The notes: generated by a model not told the origin, from the sequence alone. 64,000 nt of DNA from Acidobacteriota bacterium (GCA_003170135.1 PMZR01000058.1:42924-106923); one strand, 5' to 3'; shown: positions 30,329 to 38,378, numbered from the stretch's first letter. Translations and numbers: made by a program.

Positions 30329-31744
30329 CTACATCGTGAGCGCCGCAGGTCCTGCGCCGGTGGCAAAGAACTGCGCCCGGGCAGCCCGCTGCGGAAACGC
30401 GGCCGCATATCGCGCGGCCCACTGGGCCCGGAACTCGTCCACGTCGCAAGTCGCCACGAGCGCCCACACGCTGCCGCCGAATCCGGCGCCGAACGCCGAC
30501 GCCGCCACCGCGCCGATCTCGCGCGCCGAGCCCGCGAGGAATGTCGTCTCGGGGATCTGGTTCGCCAGTCCGTTGTCGGCGCCGGCCTGCGAGCGGCCGA
30601 CCAGATCTCCAATCTCGGTGACGCGGCCGGCCGCCAGGCGGTCGCCGACCTCGGGAACGATGACGAACGTTTCGTCGACGAACTGGTCGAAGCGCGCGCG
30701 CAACCGGTCGCCGGTAAAATCGATGACGCCGTCGCTGCCCGCCCCTGACGGCAGCGGCAGCGATTCGTCCCGATGTGATGTCGCGAGGATTGCGCGGACG
30801 CGGTCCGCGGCGTCCGTGCTCGATTCCACCGCGCTGCGAAGCGTCGCGTCGTGCCGCCCGGTCCCGCGATTCCAGAGATCGAGCACGCGGCGCGACGCGA
30901 GCGACACCCGGTTGTAGGTGTCGCGCGCCGCGCCCGTCTTTTCCGCGACGACGCCGCTGACCGCGATGACAAACACGTGGCCGGGCGGCATCGGGATCTG
31001 CCGTTCGTGCCGGACCGGGCAGAAGGAGTACTGGCTGAGCGCCCCTTTCTGGCAACACAGCATCGCGGTGTGATCCTCGCTGCCGCCGAACGTGCCGACG
31101 CCCGCGTCGCCTCCGAGCGCCCGGAAGTCCTGGCCGTTCTCGACCGTGCCGAGGTACTCCGCGAGATCCTCGCGGCTCGCGATACTTGCCCGCCAGGCGG
31201 CGGTTGCGGGCAGATCGTTCACGGCCGACAGCGCCAGCAGCACCGCGGTGACGAGCGCGCTCGAACTGCTCATGCCGGCCGCCATCGGCAGGTCGCTCCC
31301 GCACGCGATGTCGGCTCCGCGCCGGGCCTCGGCGAAATTGCGCGCGAGCCGCCGGGCCACGGTGGCAATGTACCGCCCCCAGTCGCTCGGCGACGCTATG
31401 TCTGCAGAGGCCGCCCGTGATGGCGCTGGCGCGGGAACGACGTCCAGGCTGGCTTCCGCCCGCGTGTTCAAGACGATGTCCATCGCGTGCACCGCGCGGT
31501 CGTCCCGCGCCCGCGCGACCAGGCAGATGCCGCGCTCGACGGCGCACAACAGACTGCGACCGCCGGCGTAATCGGTGTGCTTGCCCAGCACCTCGATGCG
31601 TCCCGGAACGAACACCGCGAACGGCTCACCAGCGCCGCGTGCAGGTCCGAGCCCGTCGCTCGCGAGGCGGAAGAGGCGGCCCTTGCGCAACGCCTCGACC
31701 TCGCTCATGCCGGCGGCGACGAGGCGCTCGGCAAACGCCCTCAT
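30329..31744 (-). CDS. GHMP sugar kinase, galactokinase-like
   Basis: The start ATG at 31744 overlaps the nucleotidyltransferase stop by 4 bp. The galactokinase-type signature is FVPGRIEVLGKHTDYAGG (residues 45-62), and the GHMP ATP loop is SDLPMAAGMSSSSALVTA (150-167). GAGFGGSVWALV is motif 3 near the C-terminus. Canonical galactokinases have GEH where this has GKH, so the substrate could be another hexose or a uronic acid. The expected product is sugar-1-phosphate, which the neighbouring nucleotidyltransferase would activate. The 471 residues are longer than E. coli GalK (382) through insertions in the middle. Confidence 0.82.
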   Translation of the reverse strand: MRAFAERLVAAGMSEVEALRKGRLFRLASDGLGPARGAGEPFAVFVPGRIEVLGKHTDYAGGRSLLCAVERGICLVARARDDRAVHAMDIVLNTRAEASLDVVPAPAPSRAASADIASPSDWGRYIATVARRLARNFAEARRGADIACGSDLPMAAGMSSSSALVTAVLLALSAVNDLPATAAWRASIASREDLAEYLGTVENGQDFRALGGDAGVGTFGGSEDHTAMLCCQKGALSQYSFCPVRHERQIPMPPGHVFVIAVSGVVAEKTGAARDTYNRVSLASRRVLDLWNRGTGRHDATLRSAVESSTDAADRVRAILATSHRDESLPLPSGAGSDGVIDFTGDRLRARFDQFVDETFVIVPEVGDRLAAGRVTEIGDLVGRSQAGADNGLANQIPETTFLAGSAREIGAVAASAFGAGFGGSVWALVATCDVDEFRAQWAARYAAAFPQRAARAQFFATGAGPAALTM

Positions 31745-32568
31745 AGCCTGACGTCCACGTCGGCGAGCCGCCGCGCGACGTCCGCCAGGTCGGCGCGGCT
31801 GGTCAGGTCCAGCACCGGCCGCGCACATCTCAGGACCCGGAACCGCTCTCCCATCGCAATCGCCCGCTGCACCGCGTCGGCCAGCTCCAGCTCGCCGCGC
31901 ACCGAGGGCGTGACGGCGGCGCACGCGTCGAAGATCCGGGGGCCGAACAACCAGCAGTTCATGCTCACGAGCGCCTCCGGTCCCATCGCCGCCATCGTCG
32001 CCGCATCGGGTTTCTCGACGATGCCCGCCAGATGCTGGTCCGGTGCGACCCTCAGCAGGGCAAAGCGCGCGACGCGATCGGGATCGATGTTGCCCTCTGC
32101 GACGAGCGCGTCGCGCTCGAAGCCGGGCAGCCCGGGGCTTCCGAGCAGGCGCAGCGCGCGCAGAACATCGATCGGATAGTAGTTATCCGAGTTGATGACG
32201 AGAGTATGTTCGCCATCGGCAAACGGGCGCGCCACGGCCACGGCATCGGCCGTCCCGCGCGGCTCGACTTGCATGGCAAACGCGACCCCGACACGGGCCG
32301 GCGGCGTGACCACCGTGTACTGGCGCCGCAGCGCGTCGTGCTCCGGGCCAATCACCAGGCACACCTGCTCGAATCCCGCGTCGGCCAGGCCGCTGATGAC
32401 GTAATCGAGGAACGGCCGGCCGGAGCCGCCAATCGGGATCAGGCCTTTCAGGCCGCGATCGGCGATGGCCGCCTGCTCGGGACTGAGCTTCGTCTCGCGA
32501 TCACTTTGGCGCATGCGCGTGCCCAAACCGCGCGCCATGATGACCGCTTTGCGGGCCGGGTTCGACAT
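31741..32568 (-). CDS. Sugar-1-phosphate nucleotidyltransferase
   Basis: The ATG at 32568 opens MSNPARKAVIMARGLGTRM, the Rossmann-like NTP-binding signature of nucleotidyltransferases (normally AAGxGTR; here ARGLGTR). KGLIPIGG holds the Lys-Pro substrate loop and TLVINSDNYYP the metal-binding Asp. There is no C-terminal hexapeptide-repeat domain. It makes an NDP-sugar from sugar-1-phosphate and NTP. It is coupled by a 4-bp overlap to the kinase, suggesting one salvage pathway. A longer frame upstream only translates the AGTCCGG repeat array and was not used. Confidence 0.85.
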   Translation of the reverse strand: MSNPARKAVIMARGLGTRMRQSDRETKLSPEQAAIADRGLKGLIPIGGSGRPFLDYVISGLADAGFEQVCLVIGPEHDALRRQYTVVTPPARVGVAFAMQVEPRGTADAVAVARPFADGEHTLVINSDNYYPIDVLRALRLLGSPGLPGFERDALVAEGNIDPDRVARFALLRVAPDQHLAGIVEKPDAATMAAMGPEALVSMNCWLFGPRIFDACAAVTPSVRGELELADAVQRAIAMGERFRVLRCARPVLDLTSRADLADVARRLADVDVRL

Positions 32569-32608
32569 CGGGAGGCGACGATAGAACGGATTGACTGAGA
32601 GATCAAGA

Positions 32609-32685
32609 AGTCCGGAGTCCCGCCTTCGCGCTGGCGCGCTTCGGCGAGGCAAGCCGGAGTCCCGGGTCCGAAGTCCGAAGTCTTC
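32609..32685. repeat. Period-7 intergenic repeat, AGTCCGG type, split by a hairpin
   Basis: Two units (AGTCCGG, AGTCCCG), then a GCCTTCGCGC/GCGCGCTTCGGC hairpin of about 28 bp, then five units (AAGCCGG, AGTCCCG, GGTCCGA, AGTCCGA, AGTCTTC). It lies between divergent genes; its unit family matches 2715-2742. The inserted hairpin looks like a second element nested in the array. Confidence 0.72.
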
Positions 32686-32748
32686 ACCTCGGCGAAACGG
32701 GATTACAATGTGCGCCACCCGACCGGGCCGTCAACAGAGGATGCCGCC

Positions 32749-33882
32749 ATGGATTTCGACTTGCCGAAGGAAGCGAAGCTGGTTCGACGCACGGTCCGCG
32801 AGTTCGCCGAGAGCGTGCTCGTCCCACTGGTCGACGAGATGGAACAGACCGGCGAGTTCCCGCCCGGGTTGACGAAGCAGATGGGCGACCTGGGTGTGCT
32901 CGGCCTCGTCACGGCGCCGGAGTACGGCGGCTCCAATCTCGGATACCTGGCGCGCATGATCGCAGTCGAGGAAGTCAGCCGGGTGTCGGCCGCCGCGGGC
33001 ATCAGTTTGCAGGTGCACCACATGGGCGCCGCGGCAATCGGCGACTTCGGTTCGGACGGCCAGAAGACGAAATACCTCCCGGGGCTGTGCCGCGGAGATT
33101 CTCTCGGCACGTGCGCGATTACCGAGCCGACCGGCGGCTCGGACCTGCTCGGCATGACGAGCACGGCGCGTCCCACCACCGACGGGTACGTGCTCAACGG
33201 GCGCAAGTGTTTCATCACCAACTGCCACCTGAGCGACGCCGTCGTCACCGTGGCGAAGACCGGTGAGGGACCGAAAGGCATGAGCGCGTTCGTCGTCGAG
33301 AAGGGCACCGCGGGGTTCTGCGCCGGACGGCACGAACGCAAGATGGGCCTGCGCGGGTCGGATACCGGCGAGATCATCTTCAAGGACTGCCTCGTGTCCC
33401 GCGAGCACCTGGTCGGCAACGAGGGCGACGGGATGACGATCGCGTTGAAGACGATCTCGGAGGTCGGCCGTGCAGGCATGGCGGCCACCGCGCTCGGCAT
33501 CCTCCAGGCCTGCTTCGACGAGGCCGTGAAGTTCGCCAGGGAGCGCACGCTCTATGGGCGCCCCATCGCCCAGTTGCAGGCCATCCAGTGGCAAGTGGCG
33601 GACATCTTCGCGGACCTGGAGGCGTCGCGCCTGCTCTGTTACCAGGCGGCCTGGCTGAAAGATGCGGGCCGCGACTGCGCGATCGAATCGACGCTCGCCA
33701 AGACGTATGTGACCGAAGCGGCGGTGCGGGCCGCGAAGAAGGCGGTGGAGATTCACGGGGGCTGCGGCACCATGCTCGAGTACCCGGTGCAGCGCTACTT
33801 CCGCGACGCCATGGTCTGCATCTCGGCGGGCGGCACCGCCGAAATCGGGAAGCTGGTGATCTCGCGCGCCGCGCTGGCGTGA
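32749..33882 (+). CDS. Acyl-CoA dehydrogenase family protein lacking the canonical catalytic Glu
   Basis: AGAGGATGCCGCC precedes the ATG. The 377 residues show the complete family fold: FAD/substrate motif LGTCAITEPTGGSD (119-132), strand CFITNCHLSDA, and the C-terminal signature KKAVEIHGGCGTMLEYPVQR (330-349). In medium-chain enzymes the base is the Glu of YEGT; here the aligned sequence is ISAGGT (Gly361). The alternative position used by isovaleryl-CoA dehydrogenase is Gly240. No carboxylate is therefore at either site, though Glu238 is close. It starts a cluster with EtfB and an EtfA-dehydratase fusion, its likely electron acceptors. Function may be an unusual CoA-ester oxidation or reduction. 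Confidence 0.88.
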   Translation: MDFDLPKEAKLVRRTVREFAESVLVPLVDEMEQTGEFPPGLTKQMGDLGVLGLVTAPEYGGSNLGYLARMIAVEEVSRVSAAAGISLQVHHMGAAAIGDFGSDGQKTKYLPGLCRGDSLGTCAITEPTGGSDLLGMTSTARPTTDGYVLNGRKCFITNCHLSDAVVTVAKTGEGPKGMSAFVVEKGTAGFCAGRHERKMGLRGSDTGEIIFKDCLVSREHLVGNEGDGMTIALKTISEVGRAGMAATALGILQACFDEAVKFARERTLYGRPIAQLQAIQWQVADIFADLEASRLLCYQAAWLKDAGRDCAIESTLAKTYVTEAAVRAAKKAVEIHGGCGTMLEYPVQRYFRDAMVCISAGGTAEIGKLVISRAALA

Positions 33883-33893
33883 GGAACATATCC

Positions 33894-33921
33894 CATATTC
33901 CACATTCCACATTCCACATTC
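33894..33921. repeat. Period-7 intergenic repeat, CACATTC type (4 units)
   Basis: CATATTC, CACATTC, CACATTC, CACATTC in exact tandem, with a degenerate fifth unit upstream. It lies in the 60-bp gap between the dehydrogenase and etfB, inside a likely operon, so it does not act as a complete transcription stop by necessity. Confidence 0.78.
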
Positions 33922-33942
33922 GATTTTCACTTCGAGCATCCA

Positions 33943-34743
33943 ATGCGACCTCTGAACATCATCGTCTGCATGAAACCGGTCCCCGACCCGAAGAAGTGGG
34001 GCAAGCTGAAGCTCGACCCCCAAACGATGCTGCTCAGACGGGGCGACGTGCCGGCGATCATCAATCCGCTCGATCGGCACGCGATCGAGGAAGCGCTCGT
34101 GCTGCGCGAGAAGCACGGCGGCTCGGTGACGCTCGTCACGATGGCGCCCCCCGACGCCGAGGATCTGGTGAGCGAGGCGCTGGCCATGGCCTGCGACCGC
34201 GCGTGCCTGCTGGCCGATCGCGCGTTCGCCGGCGCCGACACGCTGGCGACCGCCCGCGTCCTGGCGGCCGCCATCCGCAAGATCGACGTGTTCGATCTCG
34301 TGTTTTGCGGCGCGTATTCGGCCGACGGCAGCACCGCGCAGGTCGGCCCCCAGGTGGCCGAACTGCTTGCCATCCCGGACCTCGCCCAGGTGGTCGCGCT
34401 CGAAGTGCGAACCGGCATCGCGCGCGCGCGCTGCCAGGTGGACGATGGCGAGACCGTGTACGAAGTCGACCTGCCGGTCCTGGCGACATTCAGCCGCGAG
34501 GCGAACGTGCCGCGGCTGCCGACGATGCGCGGCATCATGCAGGCGACCCGCGCGGGCATCGAGCGATGGACGGCGGCCGATCTCGGGCTCGGCGCCGACA
34601 GCGCCGGGCTGAAGGGTTCGCCCACCCAGATGCTGAACGTCTTCACGCCGGCGTCGGGCAGGAAGGGCGAGATCCTGCAGGGGACGCCGAACGAAGTGGC
34701 CGGTCGCCTGCTCGAGCGGCTGCGGGGAGAACGGTTGATCTAA
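33943..34743 (+). CDS. etfB: Electron transfer flavoprotein beta subunit
   Basis: The 266-residue protein begins LNIIVCMKPVPDPKKWGKLK and carries the ETF beta fold: NPLDRHAIEEALVLREK, VTLVTMAPPDAEDLVSEALA and DLVFCGAYSADGSTAQVGPQ (AMP-binding loop with DGSTAQVGP). LPVLATFSREANVPRLPTMR is the usual late signature. The partner alpha subunit is the N-terminal half of the next protein. It should shuttle electrons from the adjacent acyl-CoA dehydrogenase homologue. It has no obvious second-FAD bifurcation hallmark, but that cannot be judged confidently by eye. Confidence 0.9.
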   Translation: MRPLNIIVCMKPVPDPKKWGKLKLDPQTMLLRRGDVPAIINPLDRHAIEEALVLREKHGGSVTLVTMAPPDAEDLVSEALAMACDRACLLADRAFAGADTLATARVLAAAIRKIDVFDLVFCGAYSADGSTAQVGPQVAELLAIPDLAQVVALEVRTGIARARCQVDDGETVYEVDLPVLATFSREANVPRLPTMRGIMQATRAGIERWTAADLGLGADSAGLKGSPTQMLNVFTPASGRKGEILQGTPNEVAGRLLERLRGERLI

Positions 34744-34774
34744 GGCCTCGAGCCTGGACCGACAGGACGTGCGA

Positions 34775-34802
34775 GAGCCGAAAGCCCAAGGCCGAAGGCC
34801 CT
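34775..34802. repeat. Period-7 intergenic repeat, AGGCCGA type (4 units)
   Basis: GAGCCGA, AAGCCCA, AGGCCGA, AGGCCCT in exact 7-bp steps within the 74-bp gap between etfB and the fusion gene. Weaker heptamers (CTGGACC, GACAGGA) precede it. Confidence 0.65.
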
Positions 34803-34817
34803 CTTTGAGGTTGCATC

Positions 34818-37295
34818 ATGATCGCGCCACATCCCATCTGGGTGTATGCGTCGCACGCTGACGGCGTCGTCCGCCCTGTGACATTCGAGCTGCTGGGCAA
34901 GGCGTCGGAACTCGCCTCGCAGACCGGCGCGCCTGTCGAAGCGGTCGTCATCGGAAGCGAGAACGACGGGCTCGTCGAACAACTGAGGACGGCGGGAGCG
35001 TCGCGAATCTACTCGGTCGAGGCCGAGTCGCTCGCGACGTTCTCCGCGGCGGCGTACGCCCACGTGCTGGCCGAACTCGTGAAGCGGCACGAGCCGGACG
35101 TGCTGCTGGCCGGCTGCGACACGCGCACCGCCTCGATGGCGGCGCGGGTGGCGGCGCGACTGGGCACGGGCCTGAGCGCCCACTGCACCGACTTGAAGAT
35201 CGCCCGCAACCTGCTGGTGCAGACGGTGCCCGGCTTCGGCGGCCACCTGATGGCGAACATCGTCTGCCCCGAGTGTCGCCCGCAGATGGCCACCGTGACC
35301 GCGGGTATCTTCAAGCCCCGCTCGACCGCGTCCTCGCCAGCCGAGGTCGTGAAGGAACAGGTCGAGATACCGGCGACCGTCCGATCGGCGCGCGTGCTCG
35401 ACCATCGGAAGCGCAGCTGCTCCGCCGCCGATTCGCTCGCAAGCGCCAGGATGGTGGTCGCCGGCGGGTACGGTGTCGGGTCGAAGGAGAACTGGGCGCT
35501 GGTCGAGGATCTCGCGGCAGAGTTGCATGCAGCGGTCGGCGCGACGCGCCCGCCGGTGGATGAGGGCTGGGCGAGCGTGGACCAGATGATCGGCGCGAGC
35601 GGCAAGGTCATCGCGCCGGACCTGTACGTCGCGGTGGGCGTCTCGGGGATGATGCACCACTCGGTCGGCATCCGTGGCTCGAAGGTCATCGTCGCCGTCA
35701 ATGCTGACGCGAAGGCGCCGATCTTCGGTCTTGCCGATTATGGGATCGTCGGCGACGCCGGCGACTTCATGCGCGCGCTCCTCCACCAGTTGAAGACCGG
35801 CGAGGGGCTGGCGCCCGGCATCAAGCCGCCCGAGCACACGAAGACGGCCGACCAGTTCAAGGCGAGCCTGCGCGCGCTGCGCCCGAACATGTACAAGCGC
35901 GGCAAGCTCATCGAGAATCCGGTCGAGGACCCGGTGACGCGGCGGACGATCGAAGGGCACGCGCAGATCTTCGAAGCCGGACGCGACCCGCGTTACCAGG
36001 ACGTCGTCACGACCGTCTCGCACCTGACCGGCAAGCGCATCTCACGCTACCTGTCGATCCTCCGGTCGCCCGAGGACCAGATCGCCAACAGCAAGATGAA
36101 GCGCCTCATGTTCCAGCTGACCGGCACGTGCACCGGGGGCCGGTGCGCCGGCTGGGCGGCCCTGAACGCGATGTGGTCGACGACGTGGGACATCGACCAC
36201 GAGCTCGGGACGGACTATCACCAGCGATTGACGGACTGGCTCATCGGCGCGCAGGAGCGCGACATCACGCTGGCGGGCGCGCTCACCGATGCCAAGGGGC
36301 AGCGACGGCTCGGCCCGTCGAAGCAGCCGGACCCGGACATGTACTTGCGCATCGTGAAGCGGACGCCGGAGGGCGTCCTCGTGCGCGGCGCGAAGGTCAT
36401 GATCTGCGGCACCGCGGCGGCCAACGAGATCTTCGTGATGCCCGGCGTCCGGTTGAAGCGCGAGGATGCCGACTACGCGTTGTCGTTTGCCATCGCCAAG
36501 GACGCCCCGGGCCTGACGATCGTCGAGGCGCGCCACGCCTCCGACGACCGCGAGACGGAGGAAGGCTTCGACAACCCGGTGATGCACGGCGGCATCACCC
36601 AGGCCTATCTCTTTTTCGAAAACGTGTTCGTCCCGCGCGACCGGCTGTTCATGTGCGGCGAGTACAGCTTCGCGAACGAGGCGGTCTTCCGCTTCACGCT
36701 GCCCTATCGCTCGGCGATCGGCGGCTGCGTCGCCGGCCAGGGCGACGTGATGGTGGGGGCCTCCGTGCTCATCGCGCGGGCGAACGGCCTCGACGAAAAG
36801 GTGTTCCGCGACAAGCTCACGCAGATGATCGTCAACAACGAGACGACCTTCGGCGTTGGCATCGCGGCTGCCGTGATGGGCCGCCAGCATCCGTCGGGCA
36901 GCTGGCTGCCCGACCCGGTGCTGGCGCACGCGAACAAGGTGCACGTCGCGACGCTGCCCTACGAAACCAAGCGCCTCGCCCAGGACATCGCGGGCGGGAT
37001 CGCGGAGACCGGCTGCATGCCGTCGTATCGCGATTTCGTGGACAGCCGCTACGGCCACCTGGTCCAGAAGTACCTGAAGGCGAACTCACCGGCCGAGACG
37101 CGGATGCGCATCGCGCGCCTGATCGAGTGGCTGACGCTGGGCGCCGGGGTGCCTGGCTGCATGCACGGCGGCGGCTCGCCCGATGGCGCAAAGATGGTGG
37201 TGTTCAGCCAGGCCGACGTGGCAGGAATGGTCGAGGCGGCCAAGCGCGTCGGAGGGATCTCGGATATCTCGCTGTCGGCGCCGCCGGGAAAATAA
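34818..37295 (+). CDS. Fusion of ETF alpha subunit with 4-hydroxybutyryl-CoA dehydratase-like enzyme
   Basis: Residues 1-325 are a complete EtfA: FAD-domain motifs VVAGGYGVGSKENW (213-226), TRPPVDEGW, GASGKVIAPDLYVAVGVSG and VNADAKAPIFGLADYGIVGD. Residues 345-825 are a complete AbfD/HpaB-type enzyme: RGKLIENPVEDP, LTGKRISRYLSI, SPSKQ-like GPSKQPDPDMYLRIV, FENVFVPRDRLFMCGEYSFA, GGCVAGQGDVMVGA and MHGGGSP. AbfD binds FAD and a [4Fe-4S] cluster through two Cys near residue 100, a His and a Cys. Here the first pair is Cys438 and Cys443 (one residue more apart), Cys637 is kept, and the His position aligns with Tyr630. The reading frame is continuous across the join with a 15-20 residue linker, so it is a true fusion, downstream of etfB and a dehydrogenase. 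Confidence 0.88.
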   Translation: MIAPHPIWVYASHADGVVRPVTFELLGKASELASQTGAPVEAVVIGSENDGLVEQLRTAGASRIYSVEAESLATFSAAAYAHVLAELVKRHEPDVLLAGCDTRTASMAARVAARLGTGLSAHCTDLKIARNLLVQTVPGFGGHLMANIVCPECRPQMATVTAGIFKPRSTASSPAEVVKEQVEIPATVRSARVLDHRKRSCSAADSLASARMVVAGGYGVGSKENWALVEDLAAELHAAVGATRPPVDEGWASVDQMIGASGKVIAPDLYVAVGVSGMMHHSVGIRGSKVIVAVNADAKAPIFGLADYGIVGDAGDFMRALLHQLKTGEGLAPGIKPPEHTKTADQFKASLRALRPNMYKRGKLIENPVEDPVTRRTIEGHAQIFEAGRDPRYQDVVTTVSHLTGKRISRYLSILRSPEDQIANSKMKRLMFQLTGTCTGGRCAGWAALNAMWSTTWDIDHELGTDYHQRLTDWLIGAQERDITLAGALTDAKGQRRLGPSKQPDPDMYLRIVKRTPEGVLVRGAKVMICGTAAANEIFVMPGVRLKREDADYALSFAIAKDAPGLTIVEARHASDDRETEEGFDNPVMHGGITQAYLFFENVFVPRDRLFMCGEYSFANEAVFRFTLPYRSAIGGCVAGQGDVMVGASVLIARANGLDEKVFRDKLTQMIVNNETTFGVGIAAAVMGRQHPSGSWLPDPVLAHANKVHVATLPYETKRLAQDIAGGIAETGCMPSYRDFVDSRYGHLVQKYLKANSPAETRMRIARLIEWLTLGAGVPGCMHGGGSPDGAKMVVFSQADVAGMVEAAKRVGGISDISLSAPPGK

Positions 37296-37315
37296 GGCAG
37301 GGATCGGGATCATCC

Positions 37316-37807
37316 CTACGCCGACTCAATCCCCACCTCGACCAGCGTCGGGTTGAGAACGGCGACGATGTCGCGCGGAGCCATCCCGAGCAGGAAGCCC
37401 CGGCTGCCGCCGTTGACGTAGACGAGCGGGGCGTCGAGGATCGTTCTCTCCATGTACACGGGCATGGGCCTGCGCGTGCCGAAAGGCGACGTGCCGCCGA
37501 CCAGGTATCCGGAGTGACGGTTGGCGACGTCCGGCTTGCACGGAGTGACGCTTCGCGCGCCGATGAGGCGCGCGAGCTGCCGAGTCGACACCTCGCGGTC
37601 GCCGTGCATCAGCACAAGCAGGGGCCGCCGCTCATCGTCTTCCATGACGAGCGTCTTCACGACGACGTGCTCGTCCACGTTCAGCTCGCGCGCCGACACA
37701 CGCGTGCCGCCTCGCTCCTCGTAGCGGTAGTGATGTTCGCTGAACGGGATGCCGCGAGCCCGCAGCAAGCGCGTCGCCGGCGTGGAAGGTGAAACGGGCT
37801 TTGACAT
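37316..37807 (-). CDS. ybaK: YbaK/EbsC-type Cys-tRNA(Pro) deacylase
   Basis: The 163-residue single-domain protein has the YbaK fold: VDEHVVVKTLVMEDDERRPLLVL, STRQLARLIGARSVTPCKPD and HSGYLVGGTSPFGTRRPMPV, where KTL and GGTSPFG carry the conserved substrate and active-site residues. The family hydrolyses mischarged Cys-tRNA(Pro). The length matches. It converges on the fusion gene and is followed on the same strand by a response regulator whose stop is 27 bp from its start. Confidence 0.92.
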   Translation of the reverse strand: MSKPVSPSTPATRLLRARGIPFSEHHYRYEERGGTRVSARELNVDEHVVVKTLVMEDDERRPLLVLMHGDREVSTRQLARLIGARSVTPCKPDVANRHSGYLVGGTSPFGTRRPMPVYMERTILDAPLVYVNGGSRGFLLGMAPRDIVAVLNPTLVEVGIESA

Positions 37808-37834
37808 GGGCGGCGGTGGACGCCCGACACGTTG

Positions 37835-38269
37835 CTACTGCAGTGCTGATTCCGCCGGACAGAGGTTGCCTGCCCGCGCCGGTGAACACGCACGCGGACA
37901 CGCGTCGAGCAACGACCGAACGGCGTCGATGAGCGCGTCCGGGGCGAATGGCTTCAGGTACAGACTGCAGCACCCGGCATCGAGCGCCATGCGCGGCGTG
38001 CTTGGCACGCCTTGCCCGGTGACGGCGATGATCGGCACCGAGCGGGTGGCGGGATCCGCTCGCAACTCGCGCGTCAACCCGAAGCCATCCATCACCGGCA
38101 TCGCGAGATCGGTGACGACGATGTCGGGGCGCGCGTCTTTGACGGCATCGAGGGCGGCCACGCCGTTGGCGGCCGACAGCACGCGGTAGCCGACGCACCG
38201 CAGCACGGTCGCATACATCTCGCGCGTGTCGGAGTCGTCTTCGACGAGGAGGACGAGCGGATCGCGCAT
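37835..38269 (-). CDS. Single-domain response regulator
   Basis: AGGTG precedes the ATG at 38269. The 144 residues are a receiver domain: acidic pocket VEDDSD, phosphorylation Asp in PDIVVTDLAMPVMDGFG, switch Thr in IIAVTGQG and Lys in SLYLKPFAPD. There is no output domain; the last 25 residues are Cys/Pro-rich (PRACSPARAGNLCP). The kinase is not adjacent. Confidence 0.9.
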   Translation of the reverse strand: MRDPLVLLVEDDSDTREMYATVLRCVGYRVLSAANGVAALDAVKDARPDIVVTDLAMPVMDGFGLTRELRADPATRSVPIIAVTGQGVPSTPRMALDAGCCSLYLKPFAPDALIDAVRSLLDACPRACSPARAGNLCPAESALQ

Positions 38270-38358
38270 TGACAGCACCTGCGCGGAAAGGCGGGATTGT
38301 AGACCGCTGGTCGCGCGGGTGCAATGCCCGAAAATCGGACAGCCCAACACGGCAGAAA

Positions 38359-38378
38359 GAGCCGCGACGGCGCGGCTC
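38359..38378 (-). terminator. Intrinsic terminator of the tonB-like gene
   Basis: An 8-bp stem GAGCCGCG/CGCGGCTC with an ACGG loop is followed on the minus strand by TTTCTG, 30 bp past the stop codon at 38408. Confidence 0.65.

Noticed and set aside
32569..32718. N-terminal extension of the nucleotidyltransferase
   Set aside because: The extra 50 codons only translate the AGTCCGG repeat array, and the NTP-binding motif begins right after the ATG at 32568.
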